Counted from the first letter of the stretch, positions 44,461-54,784 are shown. The stretch: DNA of 64,000 nucleotides from Candidatus Gastranaerophilales bacterium (GCA_900768915.1 CAAGEQ010000008.1:1-64000), one strand, 5' to 3'. Notes: a model not told the origin generated them from the sequence alone. Numbers and translations: made by a program.

Positions 44461-47172
44461 TTGGGTAAAACATTAGTATTGGTAGATGGACACGCATTAG
44501 CATATAGGCAGTTTTTTGCATTAGAAAGAACTGCTATGAAAAATTCACAAAATCAACCGACATGGGCTGTTTATGGATTTTTTAAAGCCGTATTTGATTT
44601 GTTATCTAAGATACACCCAGATTCTATTGCAGTTACGTTTGATGTTTCTCATAGAACATTTAGGACAGAAATGTATGAGGATTATAAAGCAAATAGAGAA
44701 TCTATGCCTGATTCTTTGGGTTCTCAATTAGAGTTGATATGTCAAGGTTTAAAAGCCTTTGATATTCCAATTTATACTAGAGAAGGGTTTGAAGCAGATG
44801 ACTTGATTGGTACAATTTCTTCAAGGGCAGCAAAATTAGGTCACAAAACACTTATTTTGACAGGTGATCAAGATTCTTTTCAACTTATTGATAAAGATGG
44901 TTTTATTAAAGTTTTAATACCATCTAAAGGTGAATTAAAAGAATATAATTGGACACAAGTTTATGACAAATTAGGAGTTTATCCAGACCAAGTTATCGAT
45001 TATAAAGGTTTGCGTGGTGATACTTCTGACAATATCCCTGGTATAAAAGGTATTGGTGAAAAAACTGCTCAAAAACTTTTGGCAGAGTACCAAACATTAG
45101 ATAATGTTCTTGCTAATTGTGAAAATATTACTCAAAAATCTATTAGAGAAAAAATTTGTAATGGTAAAGAAGTTGCAAAATTAAGTCAAAAACTTGCAAC
45201 AATTATTAAAGATGTTGATATAGATTTCGATTTTGATAAAGCAGAAGTTGTGTTGCCTGATATAAACAAAGTTAGTGAATTTTTGCGTAGTATGCAATTT
45301 TATTCATTCATAAAGAATATAAACAAAATTTTAACTTCTTTTAATCCAGAAATGGCGAATAGTCAAGAAGTTCAAGATATTCAAATTTTAACACCTGCAA
45401 CAGAACAACAACCTGAATCAGGTCAGTTAGGTTTATTTACTCAAGCAATTAAAGAAACAGTTGAAGATAATGCTAAAATTGATTGTAAAATCCTTTCAAC
45501 AGAAGGTGAAGTAAAAAAACTTGTAGAAGAATTAAAAACAAAAGATAGATTTGCTGTGAATATATATTCTGACAAATCTACAATACTGGGTATTGCAATT
45601 TCTTATGGTGAAAATTATTTTGTGAAAGGTGAGTTTACAGAATTATTAAAACCATTATTAGAAGATAGCAATTGCAAAAAAGTATTTTATGATGCAAAAC
45701 ATAATTATTATGTTTTAAAAGAAAATAATATTACATTATCAGGAATAGATTATGATGTGTTATTAGCAAGTTATGTTAAAGATCCTAATAGGAGTCATTT
45801 GATAGAATCTCAAGCATTAGATTTCTTAAATCATATTATGAGTGAAAAGTCAGAAGTTACAAGTGAATTGTTAGTATCTGCTTGTGCTTATGCTTGTGAT
45901 GAAGTGTATTCTATATATAATTTGGCTGAATATTGGGAAAAGAATTTGAACGAACAAGAACAAAAACTTGTAAAAGAGGTTGAAATTCCACTAACAACAG
46001 TTCTTGCAAAAATGGAATATACTGGTGTCGCAATTGATGTTTCATACTTAAAATCATTATCAGAATTTATGACAAGCAAATTGGCTGAAATAGAAGATTT
46101 TATCTATCAATTGGCTGGTGGACCTTTTAATATAAATTCTCCAAAACAAGTTGCAGAAGTACTTTATGATAGATTAGGTATAAAATCTAAGAAACGTAAA
46201 CGTTCAACATCTGCTGAAATTTTAGAAGAATTATCTAATGAGTATGAAATTTGTGATTTCATTCTTCAACACAGAAAATTCTCAAAATTACGTTCAACAT
46301 ATACAGATTCTTTACCAACATTGATTAGTAAACGTGATGGTAGAATACATACTACATACAATCAAGCGACAACTGTTACTGGTAGATTATCATCTTCAAA
46401 CCCTAATTTACAAAATATTCCTATTCGTTCAGAAGAAGGAAACAAGATTAGAAATGCATTTTGTCCACAAGATAAAGAAAATTATATGATGTTGTCTGCC
46501 GATTATTCTCAAATTGAGTTGAGATTGTTAGCACACGTTGCAAATGATGAACATTTGATAGAAGCCTTTAATAATGATATTGATGTTCACGCATTAACTG
46601 CATCAAAGGTATTTGAAGTGCCAATAGAAGAAGTTACAAAAGATATGCGACGTAAAGCAAAAGCAGTTAACTTTGGAATTGTATATGGTCAGTCAAAATA
46701 TGGTTTGGCGAAATCATTAAATATTTCAAATGATCAAGCAGGTCAATTTATTGATAAATATTTTGAGTCTTATCCAAAGATTAAACAATATATGATAGAA
46801 AAAGTTGATTATGTTCATGAGTATGGATATGTAGAAACTTTATATGGTAGAAAAAGATATTTAGGTGCTGAATTATCAAGTGCGAATTATCAAATAAGAG
46901 AGTTTGCAGAACGTGCTGCAATTAATCAACCATTGCAAGGTACGGCTGCTGATTTGATTAAAATGGCAATGATAAAAATTGATGAAGAATTAACGAAGAA
47001 AAACTTAAAATCTAAAATGGTTATGCAAGTACACGATGAACTTGTATTCGAGGCTGCAAAAGATGAAATTGAAGAATTGAAATCTATTGTTAAAAATGGT
47101 ATGGAGATGGGACAACCATTTAAAGTTCCTTTGGAAGTTGACATAAATTGTGGGGCATCATGGAAAGAATAA
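44461..47172 (+). CDS. polA: DNA polymerase I
   Basis: The 903 residues have the 5'-3' exonuclease domain (LVDGHALAYRQFFAL near 5-19; GFEADDLIGT near 117-126), a middle exonuclease-like domain and the polymerase domain (SADYSQIELRLLAH near 680-693; RRKAKAVNFGIVYGQ near 731-745; MQVHDELVFEA near 857-867). In the middle domain the metal-binding Asp-x-Glu is replaced by Asn367-Ile-Tyr369 (FAVNIYSD), so proofreading should be absent, as in Taq polymerase. The start is TTG with GAGGA upstream; no ATG fits better. Confidence 0.97.
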   Translation: MGKTLVLVDGHALAYRQFFALERTAMKNSQNQPTWAVYGFFKAVFDLLSKIHPDSIAVTFDVSHRTFRTEMYEDYKANRESMPDSLGSQLELICQGLKAFDIPIYTREGFEADDLIGTISSRAAKLGHKTLILTGDQDSFQLIDKDGFIKVLIPSKGELKEYNWTQVYDKLGVYPDQVIDYKGLRGDTSDNIPGIKGIGEKTAQKLLAEYQTLDNVLANCENITQKSIREKICNGKEVAKLSQKLATIIKDVDIDFDFDKAEVVLPDINKVSEFLRSMQFYSFIKNINKILTSFNPEMANSQEVQDIQILTPATEQQPESGQLGLFTQAIKETVEDNAKIDCKILSTEGEVKKLVEELKTKDRFAVNIYSDKSTILGIAISYGENYFVKGEFTELLKPLLEDSNCKKVFYDAKHNYYVLKENNITLSGIDYDVLLASYVKDPNRSHLIESQALDFLNHIMSEKSEVTSELLVSACAYACDEVYSIYNLAEYWEKNLNEQEQKLVKEVEIPLTTVLAKMEYTGVAIDVSYLKSLSEFMTSKLAEIEDFIYQLAGGPFNINSPKQVAEVLYDRLGIKSKKRKRSTSAEILEELSNEYEICDFILQHRKFSKLRSTYTDSLPTLISKRDGRIHTTYNQATTVTGRLSSSNPNLQNIPIRSEEGNKIRNAFCPQDKENYMMLSADYSQIELRLLAHVANDEHLIEAFNNDIDVHALTASKVFEVPIEEVTKDMRRKAKAVNFGIVYGQSKYGLAKSLNISNDQAGQFIDKYFESYPKIKQYMIEKVDYVHEYGYVETLYGRKRYLGAELSSANYQIREFAERAAINQPLQGTAADLIKMAMIKIDEELTKKNLKSKMVMQVHDELVFEAAKDEIEELKSIVKNGMEMGQPFKVPLEVDINCGASWKE

Positions 47173-47546
47173 TTAAATTTATACTAGTTTTATTTTTATG
47201 TTTGTTGCCAACTGTTCCAACTTTGGCTGATACTGTTCAGCCTGTTAGACAAGCAGTTCTTTCGGATTGCGTTAAAACATTCCCTATTGGGTTTGAAAAA
47301 TTGTATTATTTGACATTAGCATCAACTAATGAATATAATTATAATATCAATGAAATACAATCAAAAGCAGGTTATATTGTTTTTACAACGAATACAAAAC
47401 GTAAGTTTTTAGCATCTATTGTTTATGTTTCATCTTCAAAATCAATGCTAAAAATAACTCCGTATGATGGAATTTATAATTTTACAACTGATGTACCTCA
47501 AAAAATGTTTAAGTATATTGAATTAAATCAATCAAAAAGTTTTTAG
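47160..47546 (+). CDS. Small exported protein, unknown
   Basis: The 128 residues start with a clear signal peptide (RIIKFILVLFLCLLPTVPTLA). The mature part is a beta-rich domain of about 100 residues with one Cys (LSDCVKTFPIGFEKLYYLTL) and no recognised family. The start is the ATG at 47160, 13 bases inside polA, rather than a TTG 12 bases earlier. GGGG lies just upstream. Coexpression with polA is likely from the overlap, but nothing suggests a joint function. Confidence 0.7.
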   Translation: MERIIKFILVLFLCLLPTVPTLADTVQPVRQAVLSDCVKTFPIGFEKLYYLTLASTNEYNYNINEIQSKAGYIVFTTNTKRKFLASIVYVSSSKSMLKITPYDGIYNFTTDVPQKMFKYIELNQSKSF

Positions 47547-47549
47547 GAT

Positions 47550-48593
47550 TTATGTTCTTTTTCCAAATTTCTTTTTTTCTTTTTTAATTTCGTATATACC
47601 AGTATCATTCCAGCTGAAACGTTTTGTTTTTGCCCATTCCATCAAGTTCCAACGAGATTGATTTTCCATATCGTTGAATAATTGTTCATATTTATTTTGT
47701 TTACTATCCATTTTTAAGTATCCAATTCCAGCATCTTTTGCTAGCATTTCTACTTTTGGATCATAAGCAATAGGCAATGTTTTTACACCATATTTTAGGG
47801 CAACTAGACAGGCATGAAATCTCATACCGATTAGGCAATCAAGTTCTGCAATATGTTTGATTACACCGTCGTGGTTTAATCCTGTAACTAGTTTTACATT
47901 GATATTGGGATCAACATGTTTAAGTTTGTTGATAAATACTTGAGAAATTCCTGCGTCCATTTCGTCTTGTAATGAAATAAGTTCAATTTCTCTTGAATAA
48001 TATCTTGATTTAACTTGTTCAACAATTTTATCAAAAAGTTCATCTGTAAGTGTATCAAATTTACGTAATTGGATACCTATTTTATGAGTTTTTTCAATGT
48101 TTTCTACTTCTAATCCGTATATTGGATCACAAACTAATTTTGCTTTAACTTTCCATTTCTTCATTAGTTCTAAACTTTTTTCATCTCTAACAGAAACAAA
48201 ATCGGCTTTTCTTAGAATTCCTTTTACATAATGATTTTGCCACCAACCATTTATTGGTCCGATTCCTTGTGCAAATATTACAACTTGTTTTTTCATAAGT
48301 TGTGCAAATTGAATAATGCTAGAATAGAAAAATAAACTTTTAGAACTTGTAACATTTTGAAGTAGGCTACCCCCACCTGATATTAAAACATCACAGTATG
48401 CAATTTCTTTAAGAACGTGTTCAATGGAAAAAGTGTAGACTGTATGTACTCCATAAGTATCAAACGTTTTTCTTGGATTAGCAGACAAAACAGTAACGTC
48501 ACAATCTTTTAGTTTTTCTAATAAAACTTTAAGTATTGCTTCGTCACCAAAATTATCAAATCCATAATATCCGGAAATAAGTATTTTTTTCAT
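47550..48593 (-). CDS. csaB: Polysaccharide pyruvyl transferase CsaB-like
   Basis: The 347 residues match the CsaB/WcaK family that adds pyruvyl groups to cell-wall polysaccharides. Seen are GYYGFDNFGDEAIL at residues 8-21, DVLISGGGSLLQNV near 68-81, FAQGIGPI near 105-112 and GMRFHACLVALKYG near 252-265. In Firmicutes the product anchors S-layer (SLH) proteins; no SLH protein is in this window. It follows the KDPG aldolase gene by 17 bases and may be cotranscribed with it. Confidence 0.85.
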   Translation of the reverse strand: MKKILISGYYGFDNFGDEAILKVLLEKLKDCDVTVLSANPRKTFDTYGVHTVYTFSIEHVLKEIAYCDVLISGGGSLLQNVTSSKSLFFYSSIIQFAQLMKKQVVIFAQGIGPINGWWQNHYVKGILRKADFVSVRDEKSLELMKKWKVKAKLVCDPIYGLEVENIEKTHKIGIQLRKFDTLTDELFDKIVEQVKSRYYSREIELISLQDEMDAGISQVFINKLKHVDPNINVKLVTGLNHDGVIKHIAELDCLIGMRFHACLVALKYGVKTLPIAYDPKVEMLAKDAGIGYLKMDSKQNKYEQLFNDMENQSRWNLMEWAKTKRFSWNDTGIYEIKKEKKKFGKRT

Positions 48594-48610
48594 TTAAAAC
48601 TCCGGTTTTA

Positions 48611-49219
48611 TTATTTTTTTAGTTCTTCTAAAATATGTTTTGTTCTAAGTGTTATATCAGAAAGGTTTTCGCATTCGCATAAATCTCTTCCAATACCAAC
48701 AACTGTCGCACCTGCATCTAAATATGATTGAATTTCATCATATTTGATATTGCCCATTGGCATAACTTTTAAGAACGGCATTTGTCTAAGAATATCCTCT
48801 ATATAGCGAACTCCACCCAATGCTGTAGTTGGGAAAATTTTAATCAATGGCATTCTTGCTTTCCAAGCATTGTAAGCTTCGTTTGCAGTTGTCGCCCCAG
48901 CGATAAAAGGAACACCGATGTTCTTAGAAATTTTAACCATATTCATTTGAAAAATAGGTGAAGAAAACATTTTTGCACCTGCTTCAAATGCTGCGTTTGC
49001 TTGCCAACTTGTAATAATGCTACCAGCACAAACTGTTGCTTTTTTAGAAATCTTAGAGATAACATCATAAATTTGAGCGTTTTCTACGTTGATTTCTAAA
49101 ATTTTGATACCACCCTCAATCAATGCATTAGCAATATCTTCTGCTTTTGCAGGATCTTTCTGACGTATGATTGGGTATATCTTTTCTTCTGATAATAATT
49201 GTATTAAATTTCTTTTCAT
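48611..49219 (-). CDS. eda: KHG/KDPG aldolase
   Basis: The 202-residue class I aldolase cleaves 2-keto-3-deoxy-6-phosphogluconate or 4-hydroxy-2-oxoglutarate to pyruvate. The Schiff-base Lys is in LIKIFPTTALGG (about residue 132) and the catalytic Glu in ILEINVEN (about 43). The gene is orphan: no edd, kdgK or uronate genes are visible, so its pathway is not clear. Confidence 0.9.
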   Translation of the reverse strand: MKRNLIQLLSEEKIYPIIRQKDPAKAEDIANALIEGGIKILEINVENAQIYDVISKISKKATVCAGSIITSWQANAAFEAGAKMFSSPIFQMNMVKISKNIGVPFIAGATTANEAYNAWKARMPLIKIFPTTALGGVRYIEDILRQMPFLKVMPMGNIKYDEIQSYLDAGATVVGIGRDLCECENLSDITLRTKHILEELKK

Positions 49220-49272
49220 AATCTATCCTTTTTACTAAATTTATTATATCATAAAATACAGAGGTTGTTACT

Positions 49273-51207
49273 ATGAGATTTTTAAAGTTTTTATTTATTA
49301 CAATTTCAATATTTTTATTTTTTTGGCTTGCTTACTGGTCTTCAGATACATTTTTTGAACCAAAAGCATATAATTATATGGTAAAGACTTTTACTGCGAA
49401 TAAACACGGTAGTGATAATATTGTGCTTATTGTAATTGATGATAAATCAATAGGAAGACATAGATGGCCTTGGAAAAGAAGTTTGTATTGTCCAATTTAT
49501 GATTATTTCAAAGAATATACAAAATGTAAAATTATTATTTCAGATTCAATCGTTACGTCAAATGATGATGTGGTTGCTGATAATGCATATTTTAACAGTC
49601 TAAGTAATATTGATAATTTAGTTGTTGGTATGGCATTATCTTCGAAAGAATATTCTGATAAACATTTTGGGCAAAAGTATGATAAAGATTTTAAAAATAA
49701 GTTTGCTATAAATATTACTGATTTAAGAATGCATGCAGATGATTATCCATTTAGTAGTTTGGCAATATTTCCAATTAAATATTTTAATGCAGTAAAAAAT
49801 GTTGGTGCTATTACGACAGCAAGAGGTGATGATGGTTATATCAGGGTTGCAATTGATGCTTTAAATTATAAAGGTACAATTTATCCGTCGATTGCTTTAC
49901 GTGCATATTCATATTTGAATAATAATGAAAGTTTTAGTATTACAGATAGAGAAGTTATTGGTGATAATACTAAAATACATATACCAACAAATAGAGAAAA
50001 TGGTGGAATTTATACTCCAATAAGGTTTTATAAACCAAATGTTTCAGGTGGTAGTTATTCTCACAAAACATATTCTGCTGTTGATATAATGGATTCTTAT
50101 AAAGAATTAAAAAATGGTCAAAAACCGTCGATTAATCCTCACGATTTTGATAATAAAATTGTAATGGTTGGTGCAAATGTAAAAGCAGCAGCAACTGGTT
50201 TGGCAGATGTAAAAAGGACTCCTGTGTCGAATGAACATTCAGGACTAGATGTTCAAGCAACTACTTTAGATAATATTCTGAATAATCATTTTATGATTGA
50301 AGTATACGATTGGCAAAATATTATTGTTGCAATGTGTTTGATGTTATTAACATTCTTTATTATTAGAAATTGTACATTGTTTTTATCTATATCAAGCATA
50401 ACTTTATTGATTGTTGCTTATATTGTATTGTGTGCAATTGCGTATCGATACGGTTTTGCAGTAAATATAATTACACCTATTGCAATGATGATAATTACAA
50501 TGATATTCGCATATTCTCACAGATATATTTTAGAAGATAGAAATAAAGAAAAAATTAAAACAGCAATGGGTAAATATATCTCTGAAGATATTATGAAAAG
50601 TGTTGTGAAAAATATTGATGAACTTAAATTAGGTGGGAAAAAAGCAAATGTAACTGTTTTGTTTGCTGATATTAGAGGTTTTACGTCTATGAGTGAAAAA
50701 ATGTCAGCAGATGAAGTGTCTGTTATATTAAATGAATATTTTACAGAAATAGAACCTATTGTTACTAGAAACAATGGTGTTATTAACAAATTCATTGGAG
50801 ATGCAGTAATGGCTATTTTTGGTGAGCCTATTCAAGATAAAAATCACCCTAAAAATGCTGTTAGATGTGCTTGTGATATGTTGGATAAAGTTAAAGAACT
50901 TCAAACAAAATGGTTAAAAGAGGGTAAACCTAAGATTGAAATAGGCATTGGTATCAATACTGGTGAAGCATTTGTCGGTAATATTGGTTCTGAAAAGAGA
51001 ATGGAATATACTGTTATCGGTGATATGGTTAACCTTGCTAGTAGAATAGAAAGTAATAATAAAGTTTATAAAACGAATTTATTAATTAGTAGTTCAACGT
51101 ATGCCTCTGTTAGAAGTATAGTTGATGTTGTTAAAATTTCTAATGTTAAAATTAGAGGTAAAGAAAAAACATTAGATTTATATGAGGTTATTCGTTTAAT
51201 TGGATAA
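49273..51207 (+). CDS. CHASE2-domain class III adenylate cyclase
   Basis: The 644 residues begin with a membrane segment (4-22). An extracytoplasmic CHASE2 sensor domain (about 30-335; IVLIVIDDKSIGRHRWPWKR) follows, then three membrane helices (about 345-420) and a cyclase domain from about 455. Metal Asp residues lie in VLFADIRGFTSM and the second block GVINKFIGDAVMAIFGEP carries the adenine-selecting Lys. EYTVIGDMVNLASR completes the site. It should make cAMP in response to an unknown external signal. This architecture is frequent in Cyanobacteria. recG starts inside its last codons. Confidence 0.92.
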   Translation: MRFLKFLFITISIFLFFWLAYWSSDTFFEPKAYNYMVKTFTANKHGSDNIVLIVIDDKSIGRHRWPWKRSLYCPIYDYFKEYTKCKIIISDSIVTSNDDVVADNAYFNSLSNIDNLVVGMALSSKEYSDKHFGQKYDKDFKNKFAINITDLRMHADDYPFSSLAIFPIKYFNAVKNVGAITTARGDDGYIRVAIDALNYKGTIYPSIALRAYSYLNNNESFSITDREVIGDNTKIHIPTNRENGGIYTPIRFYKPNVSGGSYSHKTYSAVDIMDSYKELKNGQKPSINPHDFDNKIVMVGANVKAAATGLADVKRTPVSNEHSGLDVQATTLDNILNNHFMIEVYDWQNIIVAMCLMLLTFFIIRNCTLFLSISSITLLIVAYIVLCAIAYRYGFAVNIITPIAMMIITMIFAYSHRYILEDRNKEKIKTAMGKYISEDIMKSVVKNIDELKLGGKKANVTVLFADIRGFTSMSEKMSADEVSVILNEYFTEIEPIVTRNNGVINKFIGDAVMAIFGEPIQDKNHPKNAVRCACDMLDKVKELQTKWLKEGKPKIEIGIGINTGEAFVGNIGSEKRMEYTVIGDMVNLASRIESNNKVYKTNLLISSSTYASVRSIVDVVKISNVKIRGKEKTLDLYEVIRLIG

Positions 51208-53572
51208 TTTAGACATAATAAAAAAAGCGATTAATGTTGAAGTTAAGAATAAGTACATAAATATTAGGGGAAAGAAACAGTACTTTTCTGCTTTTATGTG
51301 TTCTCATATTAGAAAAATTTTGAAAAAATCATTAATTCCTGAACGTTGGAAAGTTATCTTGAAGTATTTTGAATTATATTCAACGTCCTCAATGCCTGAT
51401 AGAAAAATAGCAATTGAATATTTTGTAAAGGTTATGAAATTAGAATTGGCAGAGAGAGAAAGCAATCCCGTTTCTGATACATCAAAGCCTGATCCATTTT
51501 CTTCTGTCACTTATGTTAAAGGTGTTGGACCGAAGATAGGTGCAATGTTGAATAAATTGGGAGTATTTACTGCAAGTGACTTGTTGTTTTATTTTCCTAG
51601 AAAACATATTGATTATTCAAAACGTACACCTATTAGAAATTTGCAAGTTGGTGAAACAACGACAGTTTTTGGATACATAAAATCAATAGATAGTTTTGTA
51701 ACTCCGAAAGGTTTAGGAGTTATGAAGGTTCGTATTGCAGATGAAACTGGTAGTATCAATTTGAATTTCTTTTATGCGAAATCTTCAAAATTTATTTTAG
51801 AACGAGCAAAAAGACAATTCCCTAAAGATGCAGGTATTATTGTTTCTGGTACGGTAAAATTAAATTCTTATGATGGTAAATATACTCTTGAAAATACGAC
51901 ATATTCTATTATGTCAGGAGATTATCTGATAAATGATAATATCAATTTAGCAAGAATTGTTCCAATTTACTCATTAAGTGAAAACTTAAATATAAAAACA
52001 TTGCGTAAAGCCATTTATAATGCAATACAATTATATAAAAATACGATAGTTAACGTTGTTCCAGATTATTTAAGAGAAAAATATCATCTGTTAGATAAGA
52101 AAGATGCTGTAGAACAAATTCATTTTCCTAATAGTATGGAAATGCTTGAAAGGGCAAGATTTTCTCTTGTTTTTGAAGAATTATTTTTAGTACAGTTAAA
52201 GTTGGCTTTAATTAGAGAACAAAATAAACATGATAATAAATCATTGCCATTACAAATACAAAAAGATGGTCTTGTTATGAAGTTTATAAATGGTTTACCG
52301 TTTGAATTAACAAGTGCTCAAAAACGAGCAATTAATGAAATTTTAAATGATATGAATTCAACGGAACCAATGCAACGATTGTTACAAGGTGATGTAGGTA
52401 GTGGTAAAACGGTTGTTGCTTGTATTATGCTTTTGGCTGCAGTAGAAAATGGCTATCAAGGTGCAATAATGGCACCGACAGAAATTCTTGCTCAACAACA
52501 TTACAATAATATGGTGAAATGGTTGACACCATTAGGGTTAAGTGTTGGATTATTTTTAGGTAGTTTGGGTAAAAAACAAAGGGTTAGTTTTGAAACAGGT
52601 TTGAGAAATGGACAAATCAATATTGCAGTTGGTACTCATGCTTTGATTCAAGAGAGTGTTGAGTTTGCAAATTTAGGTGCAGTTGTTATTGATGAACAAC
52701 ATAGGTTTGGTGTTAAACAACGTTTAACTCTTAGAAAAAAGGCACAAAACCCTCAAATATTAACAATGACTGCAACACCTATTCCAAGAACGTTAGCAAT
52801 TACTATGAATGGTGATTTGGATTTAACTATTATTGATGAATTACCAAAAGGTAGAAAACCAATTATAACAACCTTAAATCAGCCTAAAAAGCAAATTTAT
52901 AAATTGATAAGAGATGAAATTGAAAAAGGTCATCAAGCATATATTGTATATCCTTTGATTGATGAAAGTGAAACTTTATCAGCAAAAGCGGCAACTAAAG
53001 AGGCCGAAAGATTACAACAAACGGTATTTTCTGATTTAAGAATAGGTTTATTGCATGGTAAATTAAAAAATGCTGAAAAAGATGAAGTGATGGAGAAATT
53101 TAAAAATAAAGAATATGATATTCTTGTTGCAACAACGGTTGTTGAGGTTGGGGTTGATGTTCCAAATGCTACTGTTATTGTAATAGAAAATGCTGAAAGA
53201 TTTGGATTATCTCAGTTACATCAGTTAAGAGGTCGTGTAGGACGTAGTGATAATCAATCTTATTGTGCTTTGACTACTTCTACTTCATCTCAAGATGTAA
53301 GAAGCAGATTATCAGTTATGACTGAAACTAATGATGGTTTTGTTATTGCTGAAAAAGATTTAGAAATACGTGGTCCAGGTGAATTTTTAGGTGTACGTCA
53401 AAGTGGATTACCAGATTTGATGATTTCTGATATTGTTAAAGATGCGAAAATTTTAGAAATGGCTCGTGGTGCTGCAATAGAATTTGTAAAAAATAATGAT
53501 ATAGAAAAATATCCTCAATTAAAAGATACAACTAATCTGACATTAGATGGTACTTTATTGTTAGGTACATAA
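51200..53572 (+). CDS. recG: ATP-dependent DNA helicase RecG
   Basis: RecG remodels stalled forks and branched DNA. The wedge domain lies at about 130-290. Helicase motifs are present: LLQGDVGSGKTVVA near 393-406, DEQHRFG near 499 and the RecG-specific QLRGRVGRSDNQSYC near 673-687. About 105 residues precede the helix-hairpin motif VKGVGPKIGAMLNKLG, an extension known from cyanobacterial RecG but absent in E. coli. The start is TTG, overlapping the cyclase gene by 8 bases, with GAGGT 11 bases upstream. Confidence 0.95.
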   Translation: MDNLDIIKKAINVEVKNKYINIRGKKQYFSAFMCSHIRKILKKSLIPERWKVILKYFELYSTSSMPDRKIAIEYFVKVMKLELAERESNPVSDTSKPDPFSSVTYVKGVGPKIGAMLNKLGVFTASDLLFYFPRKHIDYSKRTPIRNLQVGETTTVFGYIKSIDSFVTPKGLGVMKVRIADETGSINLNFFYAKSSKFILERAKRQFPKDAGIIVSGTVKLNSYDGKYTLENTTYSIMSGDYLINDNINLARIVPIYSLSENLNIKTLRKAIYNAIQLYKNTIVNVVPDYLREKYHLLDKKDAVEQIHFPNSMEMLERARFSLVFEELFLVQLKLALIREQNKHDNKSLPLQIQKDGLVMKFINGLPFELTSAQKRAINEILNDMNSTEPMQRLLQGDVGSGKTVVACIMLLAAVENGYQGAIMAPTEILAQQHYNNMVKWLTPLGLSVGLFLGSLGKKQRVSFETGLRNGQINIAVGTHALIQESVEFANLGAVVIDEQHRFGVKQRLTLRKKAQNPQILTMTATPIPRTLAITMNGDLDLTIIDELPKGRKPIITTLNQPKKQIYKLIRDEIEKGHQAYIVYPLIDESETLSAKAATKEAERLQQTVFSDLRIGLLHGKLKNAEKDEVMEKFKNKEYDILVATTVVEVGVDVPNATVIVIENAERFGLSQLHQLRGRVGRSDNQSYCALTTSTSSQDVRSRLSVMTETNDGFVIAEKDLEIRGPGEFLGVRQSGLPDLMISDIVKDAKILEMARGAAIEFVKNNDIEKYPQLKDTTNLTLDGTLLLGT

Positions 53573-53670
53573 TCATTACAAAAATGGCATGTTAAAATCT
53601 TGATTTTATTTAAAAAATTAATTATCATAGATATAATAAGTGTAAAAAATACAAGATTTGGGTAGGGATA

Positions 53671-54297
53671 ATGAACGGATATAGTTTTGAATTGATTACA
53701 GGTCCAATGGGTTGCGGTAAGACTGAAGAATTGCTTAGACGTATTAGAAGATGCGTTATTGCAAGAAAAAAAATTAAAGTCTTTTCTCCATTATTGGATA
53801 CTAGAGCAAATGGTGACTATATTGAATCTCGTAACGGTTTATGGGCAGATGCAATTAAAGTCGAACATTCTATCCAAATTATGACACATGTTAAACCAGA
53901 AGACGAAATTGTTGCGATAGATGAGTTACAATTCTTTGATTCAAATATTGTCAAGGTTATTACCCGTTTGATGAATGAAGGAAAGAAGGTTATTGGTACA
54001 GGCTTAGAACTTGATTTTAAATCGGAACCATTTGGAGCAATGCCACAGTTGATGTGTATTGCAACAAAGGTTGATAAATTACATGCTGTATGCATGAAAT
54101 GTGGTTGTGAACATGCTACAAGAACACAACGATTAATCGACGGAAAGCCAGCCGATAAAAGTTCACCATTGATTATGATTGGTGGCGATGAAACATACGA
54201 AGCACGTTGTATCAAGTGTTACGAGTTGCCAGACAAAAATGCAGGCAAAAAGACCAACCATTCCAATTTAAAAATATTAAATTTTGTTCATAAGTAA
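53671..54297 (+). CDS. tdk: Thymidine kinase (type II)
   Basis: Tdk phosphorylates thymidine for salvage. The Walker A loop GPMGCGKTEE is at residues 11-20, the Walker B/catalytic DELQFF near 89-94, and the zinc-binding lasso has CMKCGCEH near 140-147 and CIKC near 188-191. The 208 residues are typical. GGTAGGGA precedes the start. It is a single gene. Confidence 0.95.
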   Translation: MNGYSFELITGPMGCGKTEELLRRIRRCVIARKKIKVFSPLLDTRANGDYIESRNGLWADAIKVEHSIQIMTHVKPEDEIVAIDELQFFDSNIVKVITRLMNEGKKVIGTGLELDFKSEPFGAMPQLMCIATKVDKLHAVCMKCGCEHATRTQRLIDGKPADKSSPLIMIGGDETYEARCIKCYELPDKNAGKKTNHSNLKILNFVHK

Positions 54298-54309
54298 TGT
54301 ATATCGTGT

Positions 54310-54399
54310 TTATTGTGCTGAAAATTTACCTTCAAGCATACTAGGAACAGCGATTAATGTTACATAAAATACTAATGCGAATAATACTAAGTTTTCCAT
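54310..54399 (-). CDS. Small single-pass membrane peptide (29 residues)
   Basis: The frame starts with ATG five bases after GGAGTG and encodes MENLVLFALVFYVTLIAVPS followed by MLEGKFSAQ and a stop. Residues 4-19 make one membrane helix. The clean ribosome site, upstream AT-rich promoter-like bases (TATATA) and otherwise empty surroundings favour a real small membrane protein over chance. I recognise no family. Confidence 0.5.
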   Translation of the reverse strand: MENLVLFALVFYVTLIAVPSMLEGKFSAQ

Positions 54400-54703
54400 A
54401 GGTACACTCCAATCTATATAAATTATGTTCCACAATTATATAGATTTTTAACATCTTTTTCTTAAAATATACAAAAATTTATAGAGACTTTTGTACACTT
54501 AATTTGAAATTTTTATTTATTATAATTGTTTGTTTATTTAATTATTTAAAAATTAGAATAATTAAGAAATGTAAAGTGATAGGCTTTAAAGCCATTATTA
54601 GAGCATAATTTGCATGATATGAAAAATATTGAATATGTGGTATTATTTAAAAAACAATATGTAAAGAATGTAAAATAAATAGTTTAAATCGTAGTAAAAA
54701 TGC

Positions 54704-54731
54704 TTGCATTCGGATTTTTAGCGAATATGAT
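54704..54731 (+). promoter_or_regulatory. Promoter of the infA-ribosomal protein operon
   Basis: TTGCAT (54704-54709) and TATGAT (54726-54731) are 16 bases apart. The infA start follows 54 bases later. The preceding part of the gap (54400-54703) is AT-rich and shows no gene. Confidence 0.6.
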
Positions 54732-54784
54732 ATTAAAAGGTGTATAAGTACGCCTGTAATTTAGTCGAAATAAAAGAGGATTTA

